Source of the DNA: Firmicutes bacterium UBA7709
GTDB taxonomy: Bacteria > Bacillota_A > Clostridia > Peptostreptococcales > Anaerovoracaceae
Length of the DNA: 6,056 bases
Reading direction: 5' to 3'
Assembly: GCA_002482405.1 (NCBI GenBank)
Contig: DLFX01000028.1
Coordinates: 176 to 6,231 of the forward strand
The position numbers were made by a program, and so were the translations under genes. The notes beneath the pieces are model-generated. The model was not told where the DNA came from. It did not search any database and worked only from the letters and a program-made list of their open reading frames with translations. Position 1 is the stretch's first letter. Each line of letters opens with the position of its first letter. Shown piece by piece: positions 1 through 5,994 of the stretch.

Positions 1-4
1 CGTA

Positions 5-1420
5 TTAGAATGGCCCGTAGTGGATGGCGTCGGCAATCACTACGAAGATACCGCCGGCGACCCACCAGACGACTGCCAGCGGCATGATCCACCGGATCCA
101 TTTTTGATACGGAATTCCGGCCAGAGCCAGCCCCGCCATGAAGTATCCGGAAAGCGGCGTGATTACATTGGTAAACCCGTCGGCAAACTGATAAGCAAGG
201 ACGGTGGTCTGCCTTGTTACCCCGACCAGATCCGCCAGCGGAGAGAGTACCGGCATCGTCAGAGAGGCCATTCCGCTTCCCGAGGGCACGATAAAGCTGA
301 TGATGATCTGCGCCACATAGATCCCTATCGACGTAATGGCGGAGGGCAGCCCCTGGATCGCATTGGCCATCCCCCAGATGATCGTGTCGATGACGTTGGC
401 GTCTGTGAAAATCACCAGGATTCCTCTGGCAAGACCAACGACCAGCGCGCCGTATGCAAGCAGCGCACAGCCCTCCAGAAAATCCTCCGCCAGTTGATTC
501 AATCCGCGCCGGCTGATGATTCCCACGACGATGGCCATTCCGAAGAACAGTCCGGATATCTCCTGGATATACCATCCGTATTTGAGAACTCCGAATATCA
601 GGATCCCGAAGGTGCCGAGCACGACAAGGAGAATGACTTTATGCCGCGGCGTAAATACGGTATTGTCCAAATCGAGCTTGATGTCTCTTTTTCTGTCGAT
701 TTCATACATCAGACTCTTTTCAGGATGCTTTTGGATTTTCAGGCAGTATAAGATCAGGTATGTAACGGTTATGGCAACCATGCATACGAACACGATAAGC
801 CTGAACCCCAGGCCGGAGAACAAAGGAAGCTGTGCGATACCCTGCGCTACGCCCACCGTGAAAGGGTTCAGAAACGCTCCGGTAAATCCGGAGCAGGTGG
901 CTGCAACCGCGATCGCTACGCCCGTCATCGAGTCGTACCCCAGGGATACGCACAGGATGACAAGGGCCGGTATGAACGGAAGGCACTCCTCCGCCATTCC
1001 GTAAACGCCGCCGCCGAAGGCGAACAGCACAGACAGCAGCGGTATGATCAGGATGCCCTTGCTGGACGTTTTCCGGACGGCCGCGGCAATTCCGGCATCG
1101 ATTGCCCCTGATTTCTGCACTACGAAGAACGAACCTCCCACGATAAAGATAAAAAATACGATTGCCGCAGCCTGTTCCAGACCCTTTGGAAACGCTTTTA
1201 CTACTGAGAACAAGGTTGCAGGAGTTGCGTCCACCGCGTGGTATGTAGCAGCGTCTACGATCTGTCTGCCTTCGAAGTCGACTCTGTCATAAGTGCCGGC
1301 CGGGATAATATAGGTCAGAAGTCCGGCAACAATCGCAATACAGAATAAAAGTACAAAAGTATGGGGCATTTTCAGCTGAAACTTTTTCTTTTTTTCAGCG
1401 CCTAAGGCATTTTCTTCCAT
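5..1420 (-). CDS. YfcC-family (DcuC/ArcD-like) membrane carrier
   Basis: This 471-residue integral membrane protein is predicted to move a carboxylate, amino acid or small peptide across the cytoplasmic membrane. The N-terminus has a basic KKKK patch followed by KMPHTFVLLF and the first membrane span (about 21-42), ending in IIPAGTYDR, which is typical of the YfcC branch of the C4-dicarboxylate carrier superfamily. Roughly twelve hydrophobic segments follow, split by a charged cytoplasmic loop (about 228-260). Conserved-looking family stretches are GYDSMTGVAIA (161-171), GAFLNPFTVGVAQG (181-194), VPSGSGMAS (378-386) and QFADGFTNVITPLSG (411-425); the last two resemble the substrate-binding re-entrant regions of such carriers. 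The ATG start follows AAGGAGGT at 1427-1434 with ideal spacing. The gene is complete, with its TAA at 5-7, and is last of the three operon genes visible here. The family is secure; the substrate is unknown, and the neighbours suggest an acylated amino acid or organic acid. Confidence 0.92.
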   Translation of the reverse strand: MEENALGAEKKKKFQLKMPHTFVLLFCIAIVAGLLTYIIPAGTYDRVDFEGRQIVDAATYHAVDATPATLFSVVKAFPKGLEQAAAIVFFIFIVGGSFFVVQKSGAIDAGIAAAVRKTSSKGILIIPLLSVLFAFGGGVYGMAEECLPFIPALVILCVSLGYDSMTGVAIAVAATCSGFTGAFLNPFTVGVAQGIAQLPLFSGLGFRLIVFVCMVAITVTYLILYCLKIQKHPEKSLMYEIDRKRDIKLDLDNTVFTPRHKVILLVVLGTFGILIFGVLKYGWYIQEISGLFFGMAIVVGIISRRGLNQLAEDFLEGCALLAYGALVVGLARGILVIFTDANVIDTIIWGMANAIQGLPSAITSIGIYVAQIIISFIVPSGSGMASLTMPVLSPLADLVGVTRQTTVLAYQFADGFTNVITPLSGYFMAGLALAGIPYQKWIRWIMPLAVVWWVAGGIFVVIADAIHYGPF

Positions 1421-1426
1421 AGATTT

Positions 1427-1434
1427 ACCTCCTT
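1427..1434 (-). promoter_or_regulatory. Strong Shine-Dalgarno site of the carrier gene
   Basis: The minus strand reads AAGGAGGT six bases before the carrier's ATG, a near-perfect anti-16S match. The 93-nt gap to the upstream peptidase gene also contains a second AAAGGAGG (1472-1479) with no start codon at usable distance. No promoter or terminator hairpin is visible in the gap, so the carrier is probably translated independently from the shared operon mRNA. Confidence 0.8.
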
Positions 1435-1513
1435 AAAACACTTGATAATAGCGATTCTGACTGAAAACCGGCCTCCTTTCCCTCTTATTTGGACTGTCCT
1501 TCTGTCACTTTCA

Positions 1514-2704
1514 TCAATATGATCCGCAGAACCTTTCAATGATTCCACTGTAAATTTCTACGGCGTCAACTAATTGAGACACTTCGATACTCTCGTCCTT
1601 TGTATGGGACGCCGACAGCTTTCCGGGCCCGAATACCACCGCGGGAATATTTCCATAGTTTGAAATCAAAGCGGCGTCTGTCCAGCCTCTTTTTCTCGTG
1701 ATTTCCGGCTCTCTTCCCGTTACTGCGCGGATGGATTCTTTAACGGACAATACAATGGGGTCCTGAGGATCTGTCACAAGGTACAGGTGATCCAACGTCA
1801 GCATATTATCCGGTATGCGGATAATCTCGGCCTCAAATTCAGGGTCCTCCGACCTCATGGTGTCAATGATATCCTGAAATTCTTTGATCACAGAGGCAAC
1901 GGTCTCGCCGGGTATGTATCTCCGGTCTATTTTGATGCTGCACTCGTCGGCGACGGTGCTGGGCTGGCTTCCCCCTTGAATGACGCCGAAATTCATCACG
2001 GAAGGGCCCATATATTCATTGAAACGCAGCTTTAACTCGGGGTATAGCTCCCTTCTGATCCTTTCGATCAGAGCGGCGGCCTTTTCGATTGCATTGATTC
2101 CGAGCTGCGGCGTTCCACCGTGGGCGGCTTTTCCCTTGATGCGTATTTCCAGCCATTCCAAGCCTCTATGACCGATGGCGTACTCATAATCCGAGGGTTC
2201 CCCCACAACTGCGCCGTCCGCTTTCAATCCTGATTTTACAAGAAACTCCGTGCCTTCGCTTCTCTCTTCCTCGCCGATCACCCCCGTGAAAATGACGTCG
2301 CCGCGGAGTTTTTTCCCGGATCGCTTTAGTGCCAGAATCGTGATCAGCATGCTGGCGATAGGCCCCTTCATATCGGCGGCCCCGCGCCCGAAGATAACGC
2401 CGCCTTCCATTTCAGCCTGAAACGGATCAATGGACATATGATACGGCGGAACGGTATCCATATGACCGTTGAGGATCAGAGTTTTTCCCGTTCCGTCTCC
2501 CCGCAGAAATGCCGTGACATTGCTTCTTCCCCCTTCTACCAGGATCAATTCCGCTTCGATATCATGGTTCATGCAGAACCGGTAAATAAATTCCGCCACC
2601 TCTTTTTCACGGCCCGGAACGTCTTTATGGCTCGGGATACGGATCAGCGACCGGGTGAGCTGAATCAGCTCCTCCCTCGTATAAAATTCATGGATATCTC
2701 CCAT
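1514..2704 (-). CDS. M20 family metallopeptidase / deacylase (ArgE/DapE-like)
   Basis: This is a cytoplasmic dizinc amidohydrolase of 396 residues, the usual length for ArgE, DapE and related N-acyl-amino-acid deacylases or peptidases. Numbered from the ATG at 2704, the full metal site is visible. NGHMDTVP gives His81 and Asp83, GRGAADMKG gives the bridging Asp111, GEEERSEGT gives the catalytic base Glu145 and ligand Glu146, VGEPSD gives Glu169, and SHTKDES gives His367. The lid or dimerisation domain carries AHGGTP (His195), and the substrate side has DRRYIPGE and RGWTDAA. The reading frame extends three codons upstream to a GTG, but that GTG lies inside the ribosome binding site, so the ATG is preferred. 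The gene starts 15 nt after the CoA-transferase stop, which suggests translational coupling. It probably cleaves an amide bond in the compound imported by the neighbouring carrier. Whether this is an N-acyl amino acid or a dipeptide cannot be decided. Confidence 0.94.
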   Translation of the reverse strand: MGDIHEFYTREELIQLTRSLIRIPSHKDVPGREKEVAEFIYRFCMNHDIEAELILVEGGRSNVTAFLRGDGTGKTLILNGHMDTVPPYHMSIDPFQAEMEGGVIFGRGAADMKGPIASMLITILALKRSGKKLRGDVIFTGVIGEEERSEGTEFLVKSGLKADGAVVGEPSDYEYAIGHRGLEWLEIRIKGKAAHGGTPQLGINAIEKAAALIERIRRELYPELKLRFNEYMGPSVMNFGVIQGGSQPSTVADECSIKIDRRYIPGETVASVIKEFQDIIDTMRSEDPEFEAEIIRIPDNMLTLDHLYLVTDPQDPIVLSVKESIRAVTGREPEITRKRGWTDAALISNYGNIPAVVFGPGKLSASHTKDESIEVSQLVDAVEIYSGIIERFCGSY

Positions 2705-2710
2705 TCCTAT

Positions 2711-2716
2711 CACCTC
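2711..2716 (-). promoter_or_regulatory. Ribosome binding site that decides the M20 start
   Basis: GAGGTG on the minus strand stands six bases before the ATG at 2702-2704. The alternative GTG start at 2711-2713 is part of this same motif and has no Shine-Dalgarno site of its own. The upstream transferase stop codon is only a few bases away (2720-2722). Confidence 0.75.
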
Positions 2717-2719
2717 TTT

Positions 2720-4231
2720 TTACCGCATGCTTCCTGTTTTAATAAACCTTGTATGCCAGGATAAAGCCTCCTCCAGAATATGCGGCGTATGTTTCGCGCT
2801 TTGGCCGCACGCTCTGGTGAAGTAATCCATTAACATTGGCCGATATTCAGGATGGGCGCAATTATTAATAATTTTCAACGCCCGTTCCTTAGGGCTCAGC
2901 CCTCTTAAATCAGCATATCCCTGCTCCGTTACTATGACCATAACGTCATGCTCCGTATGATCAACATGGGAAACCATAGGAACAATGGAAGAAACATCGC
3001 CTTTTAACGCGATTGATTCCGTGGAAAAAATCGATAGAAAAGCGTTTCGCGCAAAATCGCCGGAGCCTCCGATTCCGTTCATTATCTTTGACCCCGTCAC
3101 ATGTGAGGAGTTTACATTTCCATATATATCGACTTCGAGGGCGGTGTTCATGGAAATCACGCCCAATCTCCTGATAATCTCGGGGTTGTTGCTGATATCC
3201 TGCGGCCTTACAATAATTCTGTCCTTGTAGAAGTCGATTTCTCTTTCAAATTCACTCAATTTGCCGGGAGAAGGGCTTACTGCCGTAGCGGAAGCAACGA
3301 TCGCTTTTCCGCTCCTCAACAACTCCAGCATGGAATCCTGAATCACCTCGGTATAGCACGTCAATTTTTCAAACTCGGAATTTATGAATCCGCTCAGAAC
3401 AGCATTTGCAACGCTTCCCACTCCAGATTGAATTGGAAGCAAATTTGGGGAAAGGCGCCCTGCGTTTACTTCTTTCCTCAGGAAAGACAGGATGTGCTCT
3501 GAAATCTTACGGGAAATTTCATTTGTGCCCGAGAACTCTCTCGTTTTATCCTGCATCTCCGATATGACCACCGCCGCGATCTTATCCATTCCACATGGGA
3601 TATAGGAGGTTCCTATTCTCTGTCCTGGATGGGTTAACGGGATCGGTTCCCTGTCCGGCGGATTTCCAGGGGAGTAAATATCGGCCATTCCCTCAAAGGC
3701 TAAAGGCTTAGAAATGTTTACCTCAACGATTACCTTGTTCGCGCTCTGAACAAAGCCTGGCGTATTTCCGATTCCGAGAGTCGGGACAATATTCCCCTCT
3801 TCCGTGATTGCCAGCGCTTCTACAATGGCGATATCCAACGGACGGAGCATCGAGTTGCTCACGTATTGAGCACACTGGCTCAAATGCATGTCTAAATACT
3901 CTACGTCCCCGCAATTGATGCTATTTCTCAGCATATTTGCGGTCTGGTAAGGAAGCCTTTTCTGTATAATCCGGGCTTCCGTCCATTCCTCATCGATCTC
4001 CGGGCCGGTAGACGCTCCTGAATATAAAGAGATTTTAAGCCCCTCATTGCCCTTCCTCACTCTTTCAGCCAACGCGGAAGGAACCGCTTTGGGATATCCG
4101 GAGGCTGTAAAACCGCTGATGCCGACGACCATTCCGTCCTTTACCAACAGGCTTGCCTCCTGGGCGGTCATGATTTTATGGTAAAGAACCTTATTTCTTA
4201 TGCGGTTTTCCTGTATTGTATATTCCATCAT
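2720..4231 (-). CDS. Acetyl-CoA hydrolase/transferase family CoA-transferase (succinate/acetate type, Cat1/AarC-like)
   Basis: The product has 503 residues, matching the roughly 500-residue family that includes Clostridium kluyveri Cat1 and Acetobacter AarC. These class I enzymes move CoA between two carboxylic acids through a glutamyl-CoA thioester. The expected catalytic glutamate is Glu295 in YTEVIQDS (293-300). The glycine-rich oxyanion and CoA-binding loop is NGIGGSGDFARN (385-396). Other family stretches are GISGFTASGYPKAVP (37-51), SGVGSVANAVLSGF (269-282) and VTEQGYADLRGLSP (434-447). The frame begins with two adjacent ATGs; GGGAG and AAGG sites upstream (4236-4244) can serve either, so the start is uncertain by one codon. 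It is the first operon gene, behind a 255-bp regulatory gap, and ends 15 nt before the M20 gene. Acetate, succinate, propionate or butyrate are typical partners of the family; the true pair is unknown. Hydrolase activity is less likely because the family members characterised in anaerobes are transferases. Confidence 0.94.
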   Translation of the reverse strand: MMEYTIQENRIRNKVLYHKIMTAQEASLLVKDGMVVGISGFTASGYPKAVPSALAERVRKGNEGLKISLYSGASTGPEIDEEWTEARIIQKRLPYQTANMLRNSINCGDVEYLDMHLSQCAQYVSNSMLRPLDIAIVEALAITEEGNIVPTLGIGNTPGFVQSANKVIVEVNISKPLAFEGMADIYSPGNPPDREPIPLTHPGQRIGTSYIPCGMDKIAAVVISEMQDKTREFSGTNEISRKISEHILSFLRKEVNAGRLSPNLLPIQSGVGSVANAVLSGFINSEFEKLTCYTEVIQDSMLELLRSGKAIVASATAVSPSPGKLSEFEREIDFYKDRIIVRPQDISNNPEIIRRLGVISMNTALEVDIYGNVNSSHVTGSKIMNGIGGSGDFARNAFLSIFSTESIALKGDVSSIVPMVSHVDHTEHDVMVIVTEQGYADLRGLSPKERALKIINNCAHPEYRPMLMDYFTRACGQSAKHTPHILEEALSWHTRFIKTGSMR

Positions 4232-4265
4232 TCCGCCTTCTCCCTGTTAGTTTGATTCGGCAAAC

Positions 4266-4274
4266 GTTCAATAT
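4266..4274 (-). promoter_or_regulatory. Nine-base motif shared with the regulator's promoter
   Basis: The minus strand reads ATATTGAAC in the untranslated leader of the operon. The same nine bases occur, in the opposite orientation, at 5446-5454 upstream of the LysR gene, where they touch its candidate -35 box. In both places the motif is followed on the GTTCAATAT side by ATCG after two or three bases. It may be an operator for the same protein, but nine bases alone is weak evidence. Confidence 0.3.
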
Positions 4275-4292
4275 CTATCGGGCAATTTCTTT

Positions 4293-4355
4293 CTGCGAAA
4301 GCTGGTTTTTATATGTATAACTGGTTTATATATATAATATGATAGCTGCGAAAGC
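4293..4355. repeat. Duplicated ctgcgaaagc motif in the operon control region
   Basis: CTGCGAAAGC occurs twice in direct orientation on the plus strand, at 4293-4302 and 4346-4355. The copies start 53 bp apart, which is five helical turns. Each is followed by a GGTTT plus AT-rich stretch (ggttt at 4304, 4323 and 4367). The left copy is also the right part of the inverted repeat CTTTC-TGC-GAAAG (4289-4301). The right copy lies between the candidate -35 and -10 boxes. Repeats placed on one face of the helix suggest protein binding sites. Confidence 0.5.
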
Positions 4356-4363
4356 GAGTACAA
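4334..4363 (-). promoter_or_regulatory. Candidate promoter of the three-gene operon
   Basis: On the minus strand TTGTAC (4358-4363) is followed after 18 bp by TATTAT (4334-4339), which would start transcription near 4327 and give a leader of about 95 nt. The -35 box is poor, as expected for an activator-dependent promoter. The surrounding DNA is very AT-rich and offers other possible -10 boxes (for example in the 4311-4335 stretch), so this is the best candidate and not a proven site. Confidence 0.45.
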
Positions 4364-4383
4364 TACGGTTTATATATGGTAGT

Positions 4384-4398
4384 ATAGGTTAAGTCTAT
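4384..4398. promoter_or_regulatory. Candidate LysR-type operator (ATAG-N7-CTAT, T-N11-A)
   Basis: ATAG at 4384-4387 and CTAT at 4395-4398 form a perfect inverted repeat with a 7-base centre, a classical T-N11-A box of LysR-type regulators. Its centre is about 64 bp upstream of the start site inferred for the operon, the usual place of the LysR recognition site. A further ATAG half-site lies at 4342-4345, 42 bp away (about four helical turns), where a weaker activation site would be expected. The adjacent LysR gene supports the reading. Confidence 0.5.
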
Positions 4399-4403
4399 GC
4401 TAT

Positions 4404-4445
4404 CCAAAAAAAGAAAAACCGCGCGGTTGAAATCTGTCTCCGCGC
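4404..4445 (-). terminator. Intrinsic terminator of the LysR gene
   Basis: On the minus strand GCGCGG (4440-4445) pairs with CCGCGC (4421-4426) across a 13-base loop, and GGTTTTTCTTTTTTT follows directly. The hairpin begins about 40 bases after the LysR stop codon. It separates regulator transcription from the downstream operon. The right arm is also part of the palindrome AACCGCGCGGTT (4417-4428). Confidence 0.8.
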
Positions 4446-4486
4446 TTATAAAATATATCCTTTCAACGATGCCGGAAAGATTTTAA

Positions 4487-5374
4487 TCAAAGCCAGTCCT
4501 GGGCAGCAAGCAGGCGAATTATTTTTTCCATTGATTTAGAGGTGTAATTGTTTTTATTCCAGACCGCGGACAGGATGACAGGAATCGATGTTTTGCATTC
4601 GATTACTTTAATATTTTCGTTGTTTTGAAAGATGTCCCTGTATGTAAACGTTCCCATGTCATAGTTTTCAATCAGTTCCGTTATCGTCTTTAATTCTTGC
4701 GAGCGGACTACGATTCTGGGGGTGACCTTTTCTCTTTCAAACATTTTTATAACTACCATATGGTGAAAAGAGCCGGAACCGAGCACGGCAAGAGGAAAGT
4801 TTTCAAGATCCTGGCAGGAGATGACCTGTTTTTGAGCAAAGGGATGCCTGTTATTGATGCAAAATCGTATTTCCGTTTCATAGAAACTCTTATGTTCATA
4901 TTTTTCAGGGAGGTTATCATACAGGAGAATTGCGATGTCAACGATGTTATTATCCAGAAGGCTTAAAGCGTCCGTCAACGTGCTTTCAAAGATTTCCAAC
5001 AAGAGGTCGGGATACTTTCTTGAAACAGCGGCATAGATCTTAGGGATTAAAACCGTACCGATAATTGGGGGAATGCATAGTTTTACCTTTGGATTGGAAT
5101 GGCCCCCTATATCCGATATTTCTTTATAAAACAAATCGACCTCACGAAGGAGATCGTTCGTCTTTGCTAACAAAAAATTGCCTTCATCCGTCAGAAACAG
5201 GCGATTGTTGTTTCTATTGAAAAGCAATACATCTAAATCCTCTTCCAACTCCTTGATGGCCATTGTGATCGAGGGTTGAGAGATGTTAAGTTCGCCTGCC
5301 GCTTTTGTTATATTGCTATATTTACACACAGTCTGAAAATAGCGCAGCCGGTTGATATTTGCATTATAATCCAT
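4487..5374 (-). CDS. LysR-type transcriptional regulator
   Basis: The 295-residue protein has the standard LysR length and layout. An N-terminal winged helix-turn-helix (about residues 6-65) contains RLRYFQTVCKYSNITKAA, the recognition-helix region ISQPSITMAIKELEEDL and the wing VLLFNRNNNRLFLTDEG. A linker helix (about 66-90) leads into the effector-binding domain (about 95-290), starting VKLCIPPIIGTVLIPKI, which would sense a small molecule. The frame continues eight codons upstream to a TTG, but GGGAGGT at 5381-5387 sits six bases before the ATG at 5372-5374, so the ATG is chosen. It lies immediately upstream of the operon and in the same direction, not divergently, and has its own promoter and terminator. 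It most likely controls the operon in response to the transported compound or an intermediate; that target is inferred from position and from the T-N11-A box. Its base composition looks more AT-rich than the operon genes. Confidence 0.95.
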   Translation of the reverse strand: MDYNANINRLRYFQTVCKYSNITKAAGELNISQPSITMAIKELEEDLDVLLFNRNNNRLFLTDEGNFLLAKTNDLLREVDLFYKEISDIGGHSNPKVKLCIPPIIGTVLIPKIYAAVSRKYPDLLLEIFESTLTDALSLLDNNIVDIAILLYDNLPEKYEHKSFYETEIRFCINNRHPFAQKQVISCQDLENFPLAVLGSGSFHHMVVIKMFEREKVTPRIVVRSQELKTITELIENYDMGTFTYRDIFQNNENIKVIECKTSIPVILSAVWNKNNYTSKSMEKIIRLLAAQDWL

Positions 5375-5380
5375 ATAATG

Positions 5381-5387
5381 ACCTCCC
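5381..5387 (-). promoter_or_regulatory. Ribosome binding site that decides the LysR start
   Basis: GGGAGGT on the minus strand is six bases before the ATG at 5372-5374. The upstream in-frame TTG at 5396-5398 has no comparable site before it and would put this motif inside the coding region. Confidence 0.75.
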
Positions 5388-5417
5388 TGCCTCTTCAAGG
5401 TTTTTCATCATATTGTA

Positions 5418-5446
5418 AGTATATCTTGGAAAAGTTGACGATGCAA
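5418..5446 (-). promoter_or_regulatory. Candidate promoter of the LysR gene
   Basis: On the minus strand TTGCAT (5441-5446) is followed after exactly 17 bp by TATACT (5418-5423), a good -10 box. Transcription would begin near 5410, leaving a leader of about 36 nt that includes the ribosome binding site. The -35 box touches the ATATTGAAC motif shared with the operon leader, which would fit autoregulation. Confidence 0.5.
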
Positions 5447-5733
5447 TATTGAACATAACCGGATTAGGGAAATCAATTTTAGATTGGAGAGGTTGGCGAG
5501 ATTGGCGGTTTAGAGCATTCAGGATGAAAAGCGACAGGACATGGCTGAAACAAACGTTGGAGAGGTTTTGCGGCACCTTCCGCTGAAATCGAGCAGCATG
5601 CTCAGCCACCGTTAAACACCGCTTACCGTCTCGTTAGTGTCAAGTGATCGCTGGCAATTTTTCCTGTTTTTTCTGTATTCAAGTTAAAACCTGTGATTTT
5701 CAGTGATAAAAGCAATTAAAATTTCAAGTCAGA

Positions 5734-5751
5734 AAACAAGGGAAACAAGGG
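5734..5751. repeat. Tandem 9-bp repeat
   Basis: AAACAAGGG is repeated twice head to tail (5734-5742 and 5743-5751) and runs into the left arm of the following hairpin. On the minus strand it supplies the T-rich tract after that hairpin. Confidence 0.7.
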
Positions 5752-5784
5752 AAAGAACTGCCTCTTTCAAGGCCGTTCTTTCCC
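5749..5784 (-). terminator. Strong hairpin, probable terminator of minus-strand transcription from the right
   Basis: GGGAAAGAAC (5749-5758) pairs perfectly with GTTCTTTCCC (5775-5784). After one mismatch, GCCT (5760-5763) pairs with AGGC (5770-5773), leaving a six-base loop. On the minus strand TTGTTTCCCTTGTTTTC follows, an interrupted U-tract, whereas nothing T-rich follows on the plus strand. This favours termination of a transcript entering from beyond the right edge. The T-tract is imperfect, so a different hairpin role is possible. Confidence 0.5.
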
Positions 5785-5868
5785 TCATCATGGTATCCGT
5801 TCTAAGACGAATGCAGGTATGGACACCACTTGAATATAATGATACGGTATTTTCCGGTGCTTTTCAAG

Positions 5869-5973
5869 TCAAACCGCAGTCATCCTGCCGTTTGTCACAA
5901 AAGCTCCCTCATACGGGCGTTGGCGTGACGGCTCAGAAAGTTTCTCGCCCAGCTCCTGAATTACATTCCACAT
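5869..5973 (-). pseudogene. Short unrecognised frame, possible gene tail or remnant
   Basis: A minus-strand frame of 34 codons begins ATG-TGG (MWNVIQELGEKL) and ends GRMTAV with a TGA at 5869-5871, about 85 bases before the hairpin at 5749-5784. Its composition looks protein-like. Upstream, the same frame continues from a TGA at 5995-5997 (QAISHGD before the Met), and beyond that stop it is open to the window edge, ending KKEETVEKVSSVK. It may therefore be the broken end of a larger gene, a small gene following one that ends at 5995, or chance. GGAG lies only two bases before the ATG, too close for good initiation. I do not recognise the protein. Confidence 0.2.
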
Positions 5974-5994
5974 GTCTCCATGGCTGATGGCCTG

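Larger units (their letters stand above)
5640..5869. repeat. Cluster of (T)TCAAGT repeats
   Basis: TCAAGT occurs on the plus strand at 5640-5645, 5679-5684, 5724-5729 and 5864-5869, and inverted (ACTTGA) at 5828-5833. Four of the five extend to TTCAAGT. The last two face each other as ACTTGAA and TTCAAGT. Multiple short terminal repeats of this kind occur at the ends of some insertion sequences, but no transposase is visible here. Confidence 0.4.

Noticed and set aside
720..986. Minus-strand open frame in another phase within the carrier gene
   Set aside because: It lies wholly inside the real carrier frame and has a histidine- and arginine-rich product without domain features.
20..1004. Long plus-strand open frames opposite the carrier gene
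   Set aside because: They are antisense shadows of the clearly coding YfcC frame and lack start signals or family features.
1421..1513. Possible separate promoter for the carrier gene, for example TATTAT near its start
   Set aside because: No -35 box was found at usable spacing, and there is no terminator after the peptidase gene, so operon transcription is the simpler reading.
4417..4428. Perfect 12-bp palindrome AACCGCGCGGTT as an operator
   Set aside because: Its CCGCGC forms the right arm of the LysR terminator followed by a T-run, which explains it without a separate operator.
5364..5609. Minus-strand open frame of 81 codons with a GTG start, overlapping the start of the LysR gene
   Set aside because: It has no Shine-Dalgarno site and no recognisable domain. 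It covers the LysR promoter and ribosome binding site and overlaps the LysR start.
5623..5715. Minus-strand stretch reading KITGFNLNTEKTGKIASD and ending LTLTRR before TAA
   Set aside because: It looks protein-like but is only 30 codons long, with only a TTG as a possible start, no ribosome binding site and no recognised family. The frame around it has stops at the frequency expected by chance.
5703..5987. Plus-strand open frame of 94 codons with a GTG start
   Set aside because: It has no ribosome binding site and reads through the strong hairpin. The product is basic and serine-rich with no family features, and the opposite strand looks more protein-like.
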